DNA from: Paulinella micropora | Lineage: Eukaryota; Cercozoa; Imbricatea; Euglyphida; Paulinellidae | Assembly: GCA_019918135.1 (NCBI GenBank) | Contig: WBZZ01004788.1 | Coordinates: 1 to 64,000 of the forward strand | Reading direction: 5' to 3' | DNA: 64,000 nucleotides | Shown here: piece after piece, positions 18,179-27,802 of the stretch | How positions within the stretch are numbered: the first letter of the stretch is position 1 | Layout of the letters: each line of letters opens with the position of its first letter | The notes under the pieces: generated by a model | Told to the model about the DNA's origin: nothing | Databases searched by the model: none | Seen by the model: only the letters and a program-made list of their open reading frames with translations | Translations under genes and position numbers: made by a program

Positions 18179-18900
18179 GTGCACAAAAAAGAATTTTGCG
18201 AGCTTTTTGTTGGGTGCATCTTCTCCTCCTCTTGTTTCAGATGCTGTGGGCGGGAGGACCTGACGCTAAGCGGGTTCTGCCCAGGCTACCAGCCTTGGCA
18301 GGCGCTGGCCGTCGTGCAATGCGCCCTGGGGCACTGCGGCGGTCTGGAGTTCGGCCTTCTGGCAGGGCGGCAGTGTGTTGGCTAGGCGCCGAGGACCCGC
18401 GCGGCTGGCGCTGGACCTGGGCGGACGGGTCGGGTACCTCCACGCCGTGGACGAGTCCGATTTTACGGCAGCTGAGGATGGGCTGTGGCACTGCAGCGCC
18501 TGGCAGGCGACGACGTGCGCCTGCTGGCGTTCAGGCACGCACCTCTCCCATCGCCGCCCAATTTCTGGCTGGACTTTGGCCAGCGGCACTCCTGGAGACC
18601 GAGGGCCTAACGCCGTTGCCGGCCAGCAAGCGGCGCCCGCCGCGCAGGGGCTGGTGGGGCCGGGGAGCCTGTGCCACTGCTAGCAGAATCGATTGCGGAT
18701 GGTCTGTACAGCAGGTGCCGGAAGGAGTGAGAGCACCGCGCCAAGTCGCTGTTGGTGTTGCAGACTCTGTGGACAAAAGCGCAGGACGAGCCCTTGTACA
18801 AAATGTTGCAAAGCCCCGAGGCCGCGGGGCTGATACGGTCGAAAAGGGTGGTACTTCAGATCTTTCCGGAAAATCGTCTCTTTTCGGCCATATCACGGGC
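18179..18900 (+). pseudogene. decayed coding remnants
   Basis: Stretches of plausible protein occur in different frames: SGFCPGYQPWQALAVVQCAL, ALDLGGRVGYLHAVDESDFT, then LLAFRHAPLPSPPNFWLDFG. No one frame carries them all, and I recognise no family. The locus looks broken. The longer open frames on either strand here have unlikely composition. Confidence 0.35.
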
Positions 18901-18950
18901 CAGAAACTAACAAGGTCTGCTGTGTCAAACGTAGAATCCCGGCTGGTTTT
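18831..18950. repeat. dispersed palindrome copy with 3' flank
   Basis: TGATACGGTCGAAAAGGG on the left and CTTTTCGGCCATATCACGG on the right. The flank CTAACAAGGTCTGCTGTGTC and AAACGTAGAATCC matches that at 18,030-18,062. Confidence 0.6.
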
Positions 18951-19008
18951 TGTGGTGGCGGGGCTGCCCCGAGTTTCAGTTTTGCGTTGTGTAAGAATTC
19001 TTTGAGCT

Positions 19009-19050
19009 TTTATTAAAAAAATATATTTGTTACTTTGGCAAACACTGGAC
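19009..19050. promoter_or_regulatory. shared A/T-rich 3'-end element, copy 1
   Basis: GCTTTTATTAAAAAAATATA, then TTTGTTACTTTGGCAAACAC. On the minus strand this reads through an AATAAA-type signal. Close copies are at 19,745 and 31,509. It lies downstream of the minus-strand ORF at 19,317-19,547, so a polyadenylation or termination role is likely. Confidence 0.4.
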
Positions 19051-19164
19051 TTGCCCCCCCCCCCCCCCACACACTTCAATCGCTCGGGGGCACGGCCGTG
19101 TCTGGGCTCCGAGGCGGGGCGCACGCGGGGCAGCCGACGACGCTCTGCAAGATTGCTGCTCTTC

Positions 19165-19216
19165 CCCAGCCCGCTAGCGCGGGCTGGATTGGGGGGCTCG
19201 GGGGGCTTGCCCCCCG
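19165..19216. repeat. dispersed double hairpin, copy 4 (reverse order)
   Basis: CCAGCCCGC-TAGC-GCGGGCTGG is a perfect palindrome, followed by GGGGGGCTCGGGGGGCTTGC and CCCCC. This is the mirror order of copies 2, 3 and 5, so the module occurs in both orientations. Confidence 0.7.
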
Positions 19217-19316
19217 CATCTATGGCCATGAGCAGAAAGCCAACTTCCTCCACTGCGGGATTCACCAACTTCGCCTGTCGCACGAGTTCTGTGCCCTTGG
19301 TCGATGGTAACGACGA

Positions 19317-19547
19317 CTAAAGCTTGCTGTGCTCCCAAAACACAAACCTCTGGGTGCTGCTCTCCGAGGGCCGCGCTAGCGTCTGCATGTACAGCCAAGC
19401 CCCTTTCTGGCGCGTCTCGCGCCAATGCCGCACAGAGTCCGCGCATAAGATGCGCACGAACTCGGGGTGTGCATCCAACAGCTGATGTGTCATGCGCGTC
19501 AGCAATGCACTTTGTTCCTGCCTCAATTGTATTTCCTGTCTGCTCAT
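19317..19547 (-). CDS. small helical protein, 76 aa
   Basis: MSRQEIQLRQEQSALLTRMT, then HQLLDAHPEFVRILCADSVR. It is amphipathic and helical throughout and cysteine-poor. The frame is clean and flanked by A/T-rich signals on both sides. I recognise no family. It follows the BTB locus on the same strand. Confidence 0.45.
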   Translation of the reverse strand: MSRQEIQLRQEQSALLTRMTHQLLDAHPEFVRILCADSVRHWRETRQKGAWLYMQTLARPSESSTQRFVFWEHSKL

Positions 19548-19668
19548 GTTTTTTAAGCCAAAGCTAGCTCTTGTTGCCTCTCAGAGCTTCGAGTATTTTA
19601 CACGCCCCTTTGTTCCTCGTTTCCTTCGCCCTCTTGGGAGAAGAGAGCAGAGGAAAGGGATTGTGTGT

Positions 19669-19689
19669 GGGGGAGGCGCCCCCCCCCCC
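19669..19689. terminator. G-run/C-run hairpin
   Basis: GGGGGAGGCGCC followed by a C-run, between the BTB locus and the 76-aa gene, both on the minus strand. Confidence 0.4.
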
Positions 19690-19744
19690 GGACGTTCTAT
19701 TGCAAATTTGCGGGTTTCCGCTATATCTAGTGGCGTGGGCAGCA

Positions 19745-19790
19745 TATTTTATTAAAAAAAGGTATTTGTTATTTTGGCAACACTGGACTC
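19745..19790. promoter_or_regulatory. shared A/T-rich 3'-end element, copy 2
   Basis: TTTTATTAAAAAAAGGTATT, then TGTTATTTTGGCAACACTGG. It lies about 50 bp past the end of the minus-strand BTB locus and on that strand carries AATAAA. It is nearly the same as copies at 19,009 and 31,509. Confidence 0.45.
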
Positions 19791-19842
19791 TGCCATTTGG
19801 GCCAAGCAAGAAATGTATCGAAGGGTGCCACTTGCAAATACC

Positions 19843-20498
19843 TCAACTGGACACCACAGCCCCCGCCCAGCGGGCCAGGGAGCGTTCGAACGACACACAG
19901 AACGTATTCTCGTGCGACCAATTCGCTCGTCCTGTTTTGCTCGTGCTGCGGGAAACGGCCCGACCTGGGTTCTTATCTTGGCAACTAGCGCAATAGCTCG
20001 TGGTGTGCCTGGGCAGCTGTTGGACCTCAGATTTCTGTTCCCTCCTGCTGAGTGTATTGATTTGGTCGAGAGGGAGGCCGAGCGGCGTCCAGCACTCGCG
20101 ACAAAAGCCCACTTGACAGAAAAGCGGAGACAATAGCTTGTTCCCTGATGTTTCATAGAACCTGCCATCCGAGGCGACAGCGTACTTGGTTTGTACCTCG
20201 AGCACATAATAACAGGCTAGCAGCTGCAGCAGGGCGTGAGGGCAGCCGGTGCGAAGATACGAAAAGACCACACTGAAGGCTTGGGGTCGAGATCCAAAAA
20301 AACTGCTCCAGAAACATCCCAACGCGCGACAGACGAGGTAGTCAGCAGTTCCCGAAACAAAGCGCTACGTGACTTTTCTAAAGTCTCGGCATGGGCTCGA
20401 AAGATAGTACCCCCCACGTCCAGCGTGACGAGTCTATTGCTGGGTTCTAGAGTGGGCGTCAAGGGCTCCGGGCTTTCGTTTTCTTGAAAAGCAGACAT
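19843..20498 (-). pseudogene. BTB/POZ (T1-type) domain gene, broken
   Basis: The start at 20,498 gives MSAFQENESPEPLTPTLEPS, then RLVTLDVGGTIFRAHAETLE and SALFRELLT. This is the classic KCTD/T1-type BTB opening (VTLDVGGTxF). The later signature FSVVFSYLRTG is also present nearby (about 20,260-20,290) but not in the same frame, so the locus looks broken or carries a sequence error. BTB proteins of this kind bind CUL3 and act as substrate adaptors for ubiquitin ligases. The second half (cysteine-rich, CQVGFCRECWTPLGLP) is unknown. Confidence 0.65.
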
Positions 20499-20565
20499 TG
20501 CTTAGTGAGGATCTCCGCTCGGGGCCAAAGGCCCAGAAAGCTTAACAGAGATTTTCTTTCACTAA

Positions 20566-20588
20566 GGGGGGGGGGCGCCCCCCCCCCC
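20566..20588. terminator. G-run/C-run hairpin
   Basis: GGGGGGGGGGCGCC, then a C-run, about 160 bp after the stop of the minus-strand RING gene. A second G-run (20,704-20,740) lies directly at that stop. Confidence 0.45.
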
Positions 20589-20744
20589 TCCTCTCCCCTG
20601 TCACTTTTTTGTGTGCATACTACTCAGTGTCAGACTCTGCCAGACATTTAATTAAGAAAACACACTTTTTTGTACTTCCTCCGCTTGCGCGGTCTGAAGG
20701 AAAGGGGGGGGCGCGGGGGGGGGGGGGGGGCATGCCCCCCGGAC

Positions 20745-22862
20745 TTACAAGGGAGCCACGAATTGTGTGATGGCCTGCCTGCACAATGGACAAATCTTTA
20801 GCTGACTAGCGCAGTTAGCACATATCCGAGCGTGCCCGCACGGAATCAAGACCACTAGAGCCCCTGTTTCTTTGCCGGGCTCGTCGAGGCACACTGCGCA
20901 ATACACGCGTTGTAGCTTGGTCTGCTGGTCCACTAGCTTAGACCTCAGTCCGTCCAGTGCCGCTAGGGAGGTGGCTATGGCCTCTTTGTCGTCAGAGTCG
21001 GGCCAGAGCTGTGGCCCCTCGATCTGCTTGAGAACGTTAACTAAACTTGCAGCACTGCTGACGGCGGCGGCCTCTCTGGGCTCTTTCTGCTCTTGGGGCA
21101 CGGGGCGACCCCTTTTTTCTTTTCGCCGGAGCTGGCGGAGCGACCGGCACGCCTGGCTGCACAGCGTTCTGGTCTCCTGTAGTTTCTGTTCTAGAAGTTC
21201 TAATTCCCCCCGTGTGCGGTTCGCGTCCACCGAGAGCCTTTCGTTCCTGCGCCGCAGCTCGCGTGTGAGCTCCTCCGCGCCGGCAAGCTCTTTTTGCTTG
21301 GACTCTAGCGCCTGGCACGCGTCAGCCAGCTCGCGTTTGGCTGCCTCCTTTTTGCAGGTCTCGCAACGACCACAGGGCTCTTCCTCTGCCTGATCGGCTC
21401 TTGCCCGCCCCTCCTCTGCTGCCAAAGAGTCATCATCATCTTCGTCGTCTTCGTCGTCCTCGCCGTCTTCTTCCTCGTCGTCTTCCTCCTCACTGTCCTC
21501 GTAGTAATCTTCGCTCTCTTTGTCGAGGCCAGCCAGCAACGCGTCATCGCACATCACGTCCAAGCTCGCCAGTAGCTGCGCGGGCGACTCAAAACCTTGC
21601 GCAACCAACCGGGGTCTGAGTCGGTCCCAGAAGTCGGGCGACCTGACCAGGTCCAATCCGCAGCTCCAGTCACGGAGCCATTCCCCCTCCAGTGACGCTC
21701 CCCAACGCGACAAGATGCCGACCATGCACAAGACTTGCGGCACACTCTCTGGCATCATGGCCAAGAGTTCATCCCTATCATCCGTGGCGTTGATAATTGC
21801 AATCTCTAACAGAGCCCGTGCCTGCTGCGAGGTCACCTGCGCTTGCTGCAGCAAAAACTGCAGCAAGACTGGAGATTGCTCCGCAATGGCTGCGGCGCAC
21901 CAGCTCCAGTCGGACAAGTTCAGGATTTCCCTGGCGTCTTCTAGTATGGCAAACAGCTTCTCTCGCTCCAGCTGCACGAGCGATGCGTTCAAGATCGAGA
22001 TAAGGTACCCGGCCCTGTGGTGCACCGGCCCGTCCAGCTCGAGCCTCATCACCTTGAACATGTCTGCCAATAGCATTTCCAGCGGAAACACTGTGTTAGC
22101 TTTGGTCTCTTGTTCGCCCCGCAGAGAGCGCAGACCCGCCAGCACAGACCTCAGCGGCCCGGGCGACGGGTAGCGCAGGCTAAGCGCCCGCCACACACGG
22201 CCCGCGGACCCCAGCCAGCTGGTCCAAGTGCTCGCGTACAGCAGGGGCGACATTTGCTGGAGTTGCGCCTTGGCCACCAACGACGACACGGCGCTCAGTC
22301 TCGCTGTCAGCGGGGTTGTATCACTGCAAACCAAGCCCAGCACGCCCTGCGCCAATTGGTATTGCTCGTAACCCCGGGCTGAACAACCCGTGCCTAGCGG
22401 TTCCAGGCTGTTCCACAAGGCCTGGAGCGGCGGCCCGTCCAGCCCCTCAGATGTCAGCTTGCAGAACAACTCAAACAATTCTTTGCGCAGCGTAGTCGCT
22501 CCAGAGGCCACGCTGCGGGGCAGGAAGAGCTTTAGCAGCTCCGCCTTGGCCTTCGCTTCCGACCGCCAACTTCGAAGTGTATGCTCTGTCAGGGCAACGT
22601 CGCCTCTGCGAATAAACTTCTCGAGCATCGGCAGCCACATCCCCGTACAGGCCTTGCTGTGGAGCAAAAATGGCACATTGCTCATCTGCATTCCCGCGAG
22701 GCGGAAGAGGTCCACGGTCGTGCTGGCAAGCAGGCAAGCTTCCTCCGTGCGTCGAGACATGCTGTGTGCGCCGTCTCGTTTATCGATATCGTGCCCGTCT
22801 GCGAGCGGTTGCTCCTGGTTGCCACAAGGTGCCTGCATACAGAGCCTTGCACGTTTTGACAA
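20745..22862 (-). CDS. RING-finger protein (likely E3 ubiquitin ligase)
   Basis: 705 residues. The C-terminal 50 residues form a C3HC4 RING of the IAP/MIB type: CAVCLDEPGKETGALVVLIP, then CGHARICANCASQLKICPLC and RQ. Before it lies a coiled coil (about residues 520-610) and a highly acidic run (about 455-485, EDDEDDEDDDDSLAAEE). Residues 1-440 are helical and may be ARM/HEAT-like, but I cannot name a family. RING proteins recruit E2 enzymes, and the acidic and helical parts probably bind the substrate. It would act in the infected or host cell cytoplasm or nucleus (inference). Confidence 0.8.
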   Translation of the reverse strand: MSKRARLCMQAPCGNQEQPLADGHDIDKRDGAHSMSRRTEEACLLASTTVDLFRLAGMQMSNVPFLLHSKACTGMWLPMLEKFIRRGDVALTEHTLRSWRSEAKAKAELLKLFLPRSVASGATTLRKELFELFCKLTSEGLDGPPLQALWNSLEPLGTGCSARGYEQYQLAQGVLGLVCSDTTPLTARLSAVSSLVAKAQLQQMSPLLYASTWTSWLGSAGRVWRALSLRYPSPGPLRSVLAGLRSLRGEQETKANTVFPLEMLLADMFKVMRLELDGPVHHRAGYLISILNASLVQLEREKLFAILEDAREILNLSDWSWCAAAIAEQSPVLLQFLLQQAQVTSQQARALLEIAIINATDDRDELLAMMPESVPQVLCMVGILSRWGASLEGEWLRDWSCGLDLVRSPDFWDRLRPRLVAQGFESPAQLLASLDVMCDDALLAGLDKESEDYYEDSEEEDDEEEDGEDDEDDEDDDDSLAAEEGRARADQAEEEPCGRCETCKKEAAKRELADACQALESKQKELAGAEELTRELRRRNERLSVDANRTRGELELLEQKLQETRTLCSQACRSLRQLRRKEKRGRPVPQEQKEPREAAAVSSAASLVNVLKQIEGPQLWPDSDDKEAIATSLAALDGLRSKLVDQQTKLQRVYCAVCLDEPGKETGALVVLIPCGHARICANCASQLKICPLCRQAITQFVAPL

Positions 22863-23213
22863 GAGTGAACGGTGCCTAAAAGTAAGAACTCTCGGTCACT
22901 TGAAGAGAGGGGGGGGGGCACCCCCCCTCCTTTCTTTGTCTTGTTCGAGACAGAGGGGGGGGGGCACCCCACCGGTGATCGTCAGGTTTGGGCGCACGGG
23001 GTTTTACTGCCAAGTAGACTTACGGTTAGGTTAGTGCGGAAAAGAAAACTTTCCTGCTCTTTCCTTCAAACATCCTCTCCCCTCCCCTTTCCCCTCCCTT
23101 TTTGTCTTACCCTATCTCCCCCCCCCTCCATCGCCCCCCCCCTTCTTTTCTTACTAGTATTGTAAACAAACCCAGGCCCGCGCGCTAATTACCACAACAA
23201 AAACATAAAAACA
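22863..23213. other. intergenic, two G/C hairpins and pyrimidine tracts
   Basis: Hairpins at 22,909-22,930 and 22,955-22,970 (G-run, CA, C-run) and C/T-rich runs at 23,070-23,150. The last 30 bp before the next gene are A-rich (AACAAAAACATAAAAACA), a plausible leader. No gene is seen. Confidence 0.5.
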
Positions 23214-23747
23214 ATGCCCACAGTACCGCCGACGGAAGCAGCGGCCAAAGATATTTGGTCAGTCTTCAGTGACGGCTATACTAGTTCGCCGAAAGAAAGC
23301 TGGGACGACTTGGTAGACCAAAAGAGAAGAACTCTTGCACCTATTAGGCAACAAAAATGGACAGGGCCCTGCAAGCACAAACAGAAGGCATTTATTGCGG
23401 GCGCCACCTTGGTGGTGGACGCGCCTCACAGTGTTCCCTGGATCCAATCGTCCGAACCTACCAGTACCACCCAAAAAGCAGCCTTCGATGCATTTATTAG
23501 TCAGGGTCTGGGGCGTAGCGATGATGGACAACAGTTGCTAGCAGATATGACACCCAAAAAGAAAGAAAAGGTGCTGAAGATGCTACGCAAATATTTCAAC
23601 CAGGGCTTACAAACCAACATGCATTTGGAATGGGTACAACATTGTCGTAATGGTATAGACAATTACGAGAGAAGACGGTATTTGGAGTCGAGGCAACAGT
23701 GTCCCAATTTAAATACATGGTTTGAGCAGCACGTCAAAATTACCTGA
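23214..23747 (+). CDS. hypothetical protein, 177 aa
   Basis: Starts MPTVPPTEAAAKDIWSVFSD after an A-rich leader. Helical and basic in the second half (TPKKKEKVLKMLRKYFNQGL). Contains HLEWVQHCRNGIDNYERRRY. No family recognised. Codon use and the clean start support a real gene. The next plus-strand ORF (23,783) follows at once and may belong to the same locus. Confidence 0.55.
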   Translation: MPTVPPTEAAAKDIWSVFSDGYTSSPKESWDDLVDQKRRTLAPIRQQKWTGPCKHKQKAFIAGATLVVDAPHSVPWIQSSEPTSTTQKAAFDAFISQGLGRSDDGQQLLADMTPKKKEKVLKMLRKYFNQGLQTNMHLEWVQHCRNGIDNYERRRYLESRQQCPNLNTWFEQHVKIT

Positions 23748-23782
23748 CGGGCTCAGGGACGGTACGCCACGATATCCAGTGG

Positions 23783-24157
23783 TTGGGCTACCACGCTCGA
23801 CAAGTGCTGAGGTGGGTTTCGTCAGAGGAAAGAAATGCGGGCCTGTGCGTGCGGTTGTTCCATGTTTATTTGGCTTGTTATCAAACCTGGACTGCTCCCG
23901 AGAACAGCCAAAAGCTCTACGACTGGATCCATACCTATGCAAACTCAGACATAATCGCTGGACGTGCCGAGGCCCTGGGTACGCTGGATATTCGAAACGA
24001 CATGCGATATCTATTGGATGGGGGCTTTGACAATACTCGAGAGGCCAGAGATCTTGTGATTTCTCTGCACTGGCCGCCCCAATCTACGGAAGTCGAATCT
24101 CTTCTTAAAATCTTACGGAAAGAAATACAGAAAGCACAACTCCAAGAGCAGGCCTGA
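23783..24157 (+). CDS. hypothetical protein, 124 aa
   Basis: MGYHARQVLRWVSSEERNAG, then LCVRLFHVYLACYQTWTAPE. All-helical, with a C-terminal amphipathic stretch (SLLKILRKEIQKAQLQEQA). No family recognised. It lies 35 bp after the 177-aa ORF on the same strand and is followed by a G-run/C-run hairpin at 24,196. Confidence 0.5.
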   Translation: MGYHARQVLRWVSSEERNAGLCVRLFHVYLACYQTWTAPENSQKLYDWIHTYANSDIIAGRAEALGTLDIRNDMRYLLDGGFDNTREARDLVISLHWPPQSTEVESLLKILRKEIQKAQLQEQA

Positions 24158-24195
24158 CAGAAAGGGCAGTGAGCGATAGAGGTATCAAACATGAA

Positions 24196-24214
24196 GGGGG
24201 GGGCGCCCCCCCCC
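24196..24214. terminator. G-run/C-run hairpin
   Basis: GGGGGGGGCGCCCCCCCCC, 39 bp after the plus-strand stop at 24,157. This is the clearest terminator position in the window. Confidence 0.5.
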
Positions 24215-24219
24215 TTTCT

Positions 24220-24698
24220 TTTTCGCGTTTTCTCACCCCCTCCCCTCACCTTCCCTCCTCCCTCCCACACCTCTCATCCGAAGTATGGGGCCAAGGGCGA
24301 GAGCTTGTCCTGTCTGTAGCGCCTCCCTCAATGGCAACTGGGCTAAGTTGATCCGACCGCTGTTGCTGCTGCTGGCGCTATTAGGCGGGGGGCGCCCAGG
24401 GCGCCCAAGGAAGGTGGCAAGGCTTGCACCCGAGGCCCAACCAAGCTAGACGACTTGGGCGCGCAAAAAAAGACTATCACCAGCAGCAGCGGACATTTCC
24501 CCCCCTCCCCTCTCCCTCAAAAACAAACAACGAAATAAAATAAAAAATAAATACATACCGACTAATTGTTTAAAAAAGCTCCGACTGCCAGGTATTTCCC
24601 CTGAGTGTCAACTAGAGTTTAATAAAAAAAAAACCGGACTAAGCCAAACATAAAAGAAATAAAAGAGCGCAAGAGCCCCCCCGGGGGGGGGGTTTCTG
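24220..24698. other. intergenic, no gene seen
   Basis: Pyrimidine-rich near 24,230-24,280 and A/T-rich near 24,525-24,660 (AATAAAATAAAAAATAAATA). It ends with a CCCCCCGGGGGGGG palindrome at 24,677-24,692 just past the stop of the minus-strand F-box/LRR gene. Confidence 0.4.
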
Positions 24699-26366
24699 TT
24701 AAATGAACATCACGCACTGGCCGCCCGAGCGCGTGCTGCGGAAGAGGGCGGAGTTAGGGTCCAGGCCGTAGCAAAGGCCCAGATCAACCTTGCGCAATTG
24801 CGGGCGGCTAAGCAGAGACACTACCCCCGCCATGGTAAGCTTCGCGCAGCTCTGCAAACACAGGTCCGTTAGCTCGGGGAGGGCCGCCAGTGCGGCGAGC
24901 CCGCTGTCGGTGAGCTGGCAGTGCGTAACTCGCAGGCAACGCAGGCGCCCCAGGCTCGCCACGTGCGCGGCGCCCGCGTCCGAGAACCACGCGTTACGAC
25001 TTAGGTCCAGGTGGCGCAGCATCGCAAGCGAAGCCGGCAGGGGAGCTAGCGCCGCGTCCCCCAGTCTGTGGCAGTAGCTGAGGTCCAGGCTGTGCAACCG
25101 CCGAAGGCCCGCGAGCCCGACAGCCACCGGGTCGGTAAGCTGGGAGCAATGGCTCAGGTCTAGCAGCCGCAGATCGTGCAGCCTGGGAAGGCGTTGGGCC
25201 AGCCCGGCGGTTGTGAGTCCGCGGCAGCCACGCAGCACCAGGCTGCGCAGGACCGGCAGGCCGGCCAGCCACGACAGAGCTCCATCGTCCAAGCCCGTAC
25301 AGCCGCCCAGGTCTACGCACCGCAGTTCAGCCAGTCCCGCCAGGGGAGCTAGGCCATGGTACGTCAGTTGGTGGCAATCCCGGAGGCTCAGGCTGCGCAT
25401 TTGGCGCAGCCCCGACAGGTGCGCCAGCCCCTCGTCAGCCAGTTGTGCACAATCTCCCAGGTCCAAGTGCCGCAGCTGGCACAGCCCCGACAAGGCCGCG
25501 AGATCCGCCCCGGTCCAGCCCGTGCACCCCGCCAAGCTTAGGCGCAGCAGCCCGGGGAGCTCTGCCAGGTGCGTCAGGGCTTCGTCCGTGACTGCTGGGC
25601 AGCCATCGAGGTCCAGCCTCTGCAGGCCGGGCAGAGCCCGCACTAGCCGGCCGAGCCCGTGCGCACTGAAGCCCTTACACCAGCGCAGGCCCAGCCACCG
25701 CAGATTGCGCAGCTCGGACAGGGTGGCCAGCACCGCGTCGGTCAGTCTCGGGCAGCCGTAGATCTCCAAGCCTCGCAGCGCCCGGAGCTGGGGCAGGCCG
25801 ACCAGCTCAGCCTCGCCGGCGTCCTGGCACGCCGCCACCGACAAGTGTTCTAGACCTCGTAGATTGGCCAGCAGTGGAAGCTCTCCCCCCTCGGCGGACT
25901 GTAGCCCCAGCAGCGTGAGGGACCGCACACAGATCCCGCTGGCTCCAAGGGTGTCAAACAGAGACTGCCTGGCGACGGGAGGGTAGTGGCACGTCAGGCT
26001 TGTCAGGGTCGGCCACTCCGCCCAAATGGCTTGGGGCACGGGCCCGCGGATTTGGCCGAGCGTCAGAGCAAAGGGGCTCGGGCGGGGTCGCGCACAGGGG
26101 CCGCCGCGGCACACGCGTGCCCACATAGCAAACAGCCACAGCGGATTGTCAGCCACGAAGGAGCAGACCAGGCCGAACACGTCCTGTGGCAGGCGCTTAA
26201 AGTCCAGCCCCCGGGCTGGCCGCGGCGCCGGCGCGGGTGTGGTGGTGCTGCTGCTAAGATCCAAGCGGGGTCGTTTGTGGGTACGGGTTGGGCCTACTAG
26301 TGGCGGATCTCTGGTCATGCCGCGCCCGCAATTCATTCTGTAGCGCCTGTTTCTGCCAGCCTGCAA
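24699..26366 (-). CDS. F-box and leucine-rich repeat protein (FBXL/AMN1 type)
   Basis: Up to 555 residues; an internal ATG at 26,336 is an alternative start. The F-box is DFKRLPQDVFGLVCSFVADN, then LWLFAMWARVCRG. It is followed by about 13 cysteine-containing leucine-rich repeats, very regular: GLEIYGCPRLTDAVLATLSE, LRWLGLRWCKGFSAHGLGRL, LQRLDLDGCPAVTDEALTHL and so on. This is the same architecture as FBXL proteins that pick substrates for SCF ubiquitin ligases. The repeats are so even that recent internal expansion is likely. It is the most complete F-box gene of the window. Confidence 0.88.
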   Translation of the reverse strand: MQAGRNRRYRMNCGRGMTRDPPLVGPTRTHKRPRLDLSSSTTTPAPAPRPARGLDFKRLPQDVFGLVCSFVADNPLWLFAMWARVCRGGPCARPRPSPFALTLGQIRGPVPQAIWAEWPTLTSLTCHYPPVARQSLFDTLGASGICVRSLTLLGLQSAEGGELPLLANLRGLEHLSVAACQDAGEAELVGLPQLRALRGLEIYGCPRLTDAVLATLSELRNLRWLGLRWCKGFSAHGLGRLVRALPGLQRLDLDGCPAVTDEALTHLAELPGLLRLSLAGCTGWTGADLAALSGLCQLRHLDLGDCAQLADEGLAHLSGLRQMRSLSLRDCHQLTYHGLAPLAGLAELRCVDLGGCTGLDDGALSWLAGLPVLRSLVLRGCRGLTTAGLAQRLPRLHDLRLLDLSHCSQLTDPVAVGLAGLRRLHSLDLSYCHRLGDAALAPLPASLAMLRHLDLSRNAWFSDAGAAHVASLGRLRCLRVTHCQLTDSGLAALAALPELTDLCLQSCAKLTMAGVVSLLSRPQLRKVDLGLCYGLDPNSALFRSTRSGGQCVMFI

Positions 26367-26523
26367 CGGCTCAAGTTTGTGAGACTACAAGGTTGGGGGG
26401 GGGGGTGCCTTGCCCTTCAAGAAAAGGAGAGTGACGCCCCCCCCTTTTTTCCTCCACTGTGATCCAGCCACCACATGGCCGTCGATACAGCCGAAAAGAA
26501 GCAACCACGAGTGACTTTGGGGC

Positions 26524-27064
26524 AGGTTTTCCGGGGAAACATACACCAGACAATTTGGCGACAAATTTAATTCAAGAAACGGGAAAGAGAAAAAGTCCAG
26601 TTCGCAAAGGAATGTATGAGAAAGGCGCCGGAGGAGGGGGGAGAGGGGAAGAGGAGGAGGGGGGGGGGGGGGGGGGGGGGGAGAGGGGAAGAGGAGGAGG
26701 CGAAAGGGAGAGGGAGGAAGGGGAGGGGGGGGGGGGCATGAAAAACTTGTCATTTGCCCAACCAAAAAAAAAATTTAGTGCGCGGTTTTTTTCTGCGGGA
26801 AAACATTTGATTTATGTTACCCCGTGGAATTAGGCCGGAACGGCCCGTTCATTTGGCGCGAAATCTTGCTGTTCTGTATGGGGGCGCGTGATACGGTCGA
26901 AAAAGGAAATGTCTTCCGAGTTTTCCGTCGGAACTGCCTTTTTTAGTCATATCACGTCCAAAATTTGACTATATTCGTGCTCCCCCGGGGGAAGAGAATA
27001 CAAAAAAAAAGAATTCTTTTAATTAAAAAGCTTGACAAAGTCCTACACTTTGGCACTGAGTAGT
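26524..27064. repeat. composite non-coding repeat, copy A
   Basis: In order: TTTTCCGGGGAAACATACAC; GGCGACAAATTTAATTCAAG; a long purine tract; AAAAACTTGTCATTTG; GCGGGAAAACATTTGATTTA; the palindrome GATACGGTCGAAAAAGG with GCCTTTTTTAGTCATATCAC; and AAAAAGCTTGACAAAGTCCT. Copies B (27,803) and C (29,133) keep the same order. No coding potential. Confidence 0.7.
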
Positions 27065-27077
27065 AGGGGCCAACCGG

Positions 27078-27266
27078 GTGGACATTTCATTACAGGACAT
27101 CATGGAGTCTCTACAATGGGACGGGGCGATTGATTGCGCCTTGACACCAGGCTTACGAAGAAGGTTGCGAAGACAAATGGGCACAGCCCCTGTCGCCAAC
27201 AGCAGCAGCGCCCGCCCAGGGGCTAGCACACTGATCACCCCTACGACGACCACGACCGCTCCGTGA
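27078..27266 (+). CDS. possible small protein, 62 aa
   Basis: MDISLQDIMESLQWDGAIDC, then LTPGLRRRLRRQM and a Ser/Thr/Pro tail. It is the only non-repeat ORF in this gap. It could be real or a remnant. No family recognised. Confidence 0.25.
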   Translation: MDISLQDIMESLQWDGAIDCALTPGLRRRLRRQMGTAPVANSSSARPGASTLITPTTTTTAP

Positions 27267-27269
27267 GCC

Positions 27270-27600
27270 GCAAGCTCCGCGCTTTTCGGGGGCTAACAAA
27301 GAGAAGGAGAAGGAAAACTAAGAGAGGGAAGGGTCAGGGAGAAGCCAAGAAAGTGCAAAAGAAAAATATAGTAAAAAAAGTCTTGACAAGGGGAGAAGGG
27401 AAGAGAGGGGAGAGAGGCACAAGACAAATTTAAAGGAGAGAAGGGGGGCCGTCCAAGAACAGAGAGCGGGATAGGAAAGGGGCAAGGGAGGGGGGCGCCA
27501 AGTACAAAAAAAAGATTACTGAAGCTCGACGGTCGTACACTTGACATTGAAAACTAGGAAAGATCGGCGGGGGGGTGGTGCAGTTGAGAAACAGCCTAGA
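27270..27600. other. repeat-derived spacer
   Basis: Purine-rich sequence with one diverged copy of the GCTCGACGGTC-GTACACTTGACA core (27,522-27,545) that makes up the array at 30,050-31,480. No gene seen. Confidence 0.4.
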
Positions 27601-27802
27601 TCATTTTTTTAAACAAATTTTATTTTTATTTTGGTCCCTGTCCAACCTGGTGGCTTTCACCTGCGTGTGTGGGAGCAGCGGGCGCGGGGCAATCGCAATG
27701 TGCCTAGCACGAGTGTGACAAAAATTGCTGTGGCATCTGACACAGCTGTTTAATAAAAAAAAGAAACGTGCATTTATTAGACTAATAAAGGGTGGGGGGC
27801 CG

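Noticed and set aside
18196-19005. 269-aa plus-strand and 250-aa minus-strand open frames
   Set aside because: Both have skewed Arg/Ala/Pro composition and run through dispersed repeats. The plausible protein pieces lie in other frames.
20872-22173. Plus-strand Ser-rich open frames of 173 and 217 aa
   Set aside because: They lie opposite the RING gene and have no independent start context or domains.
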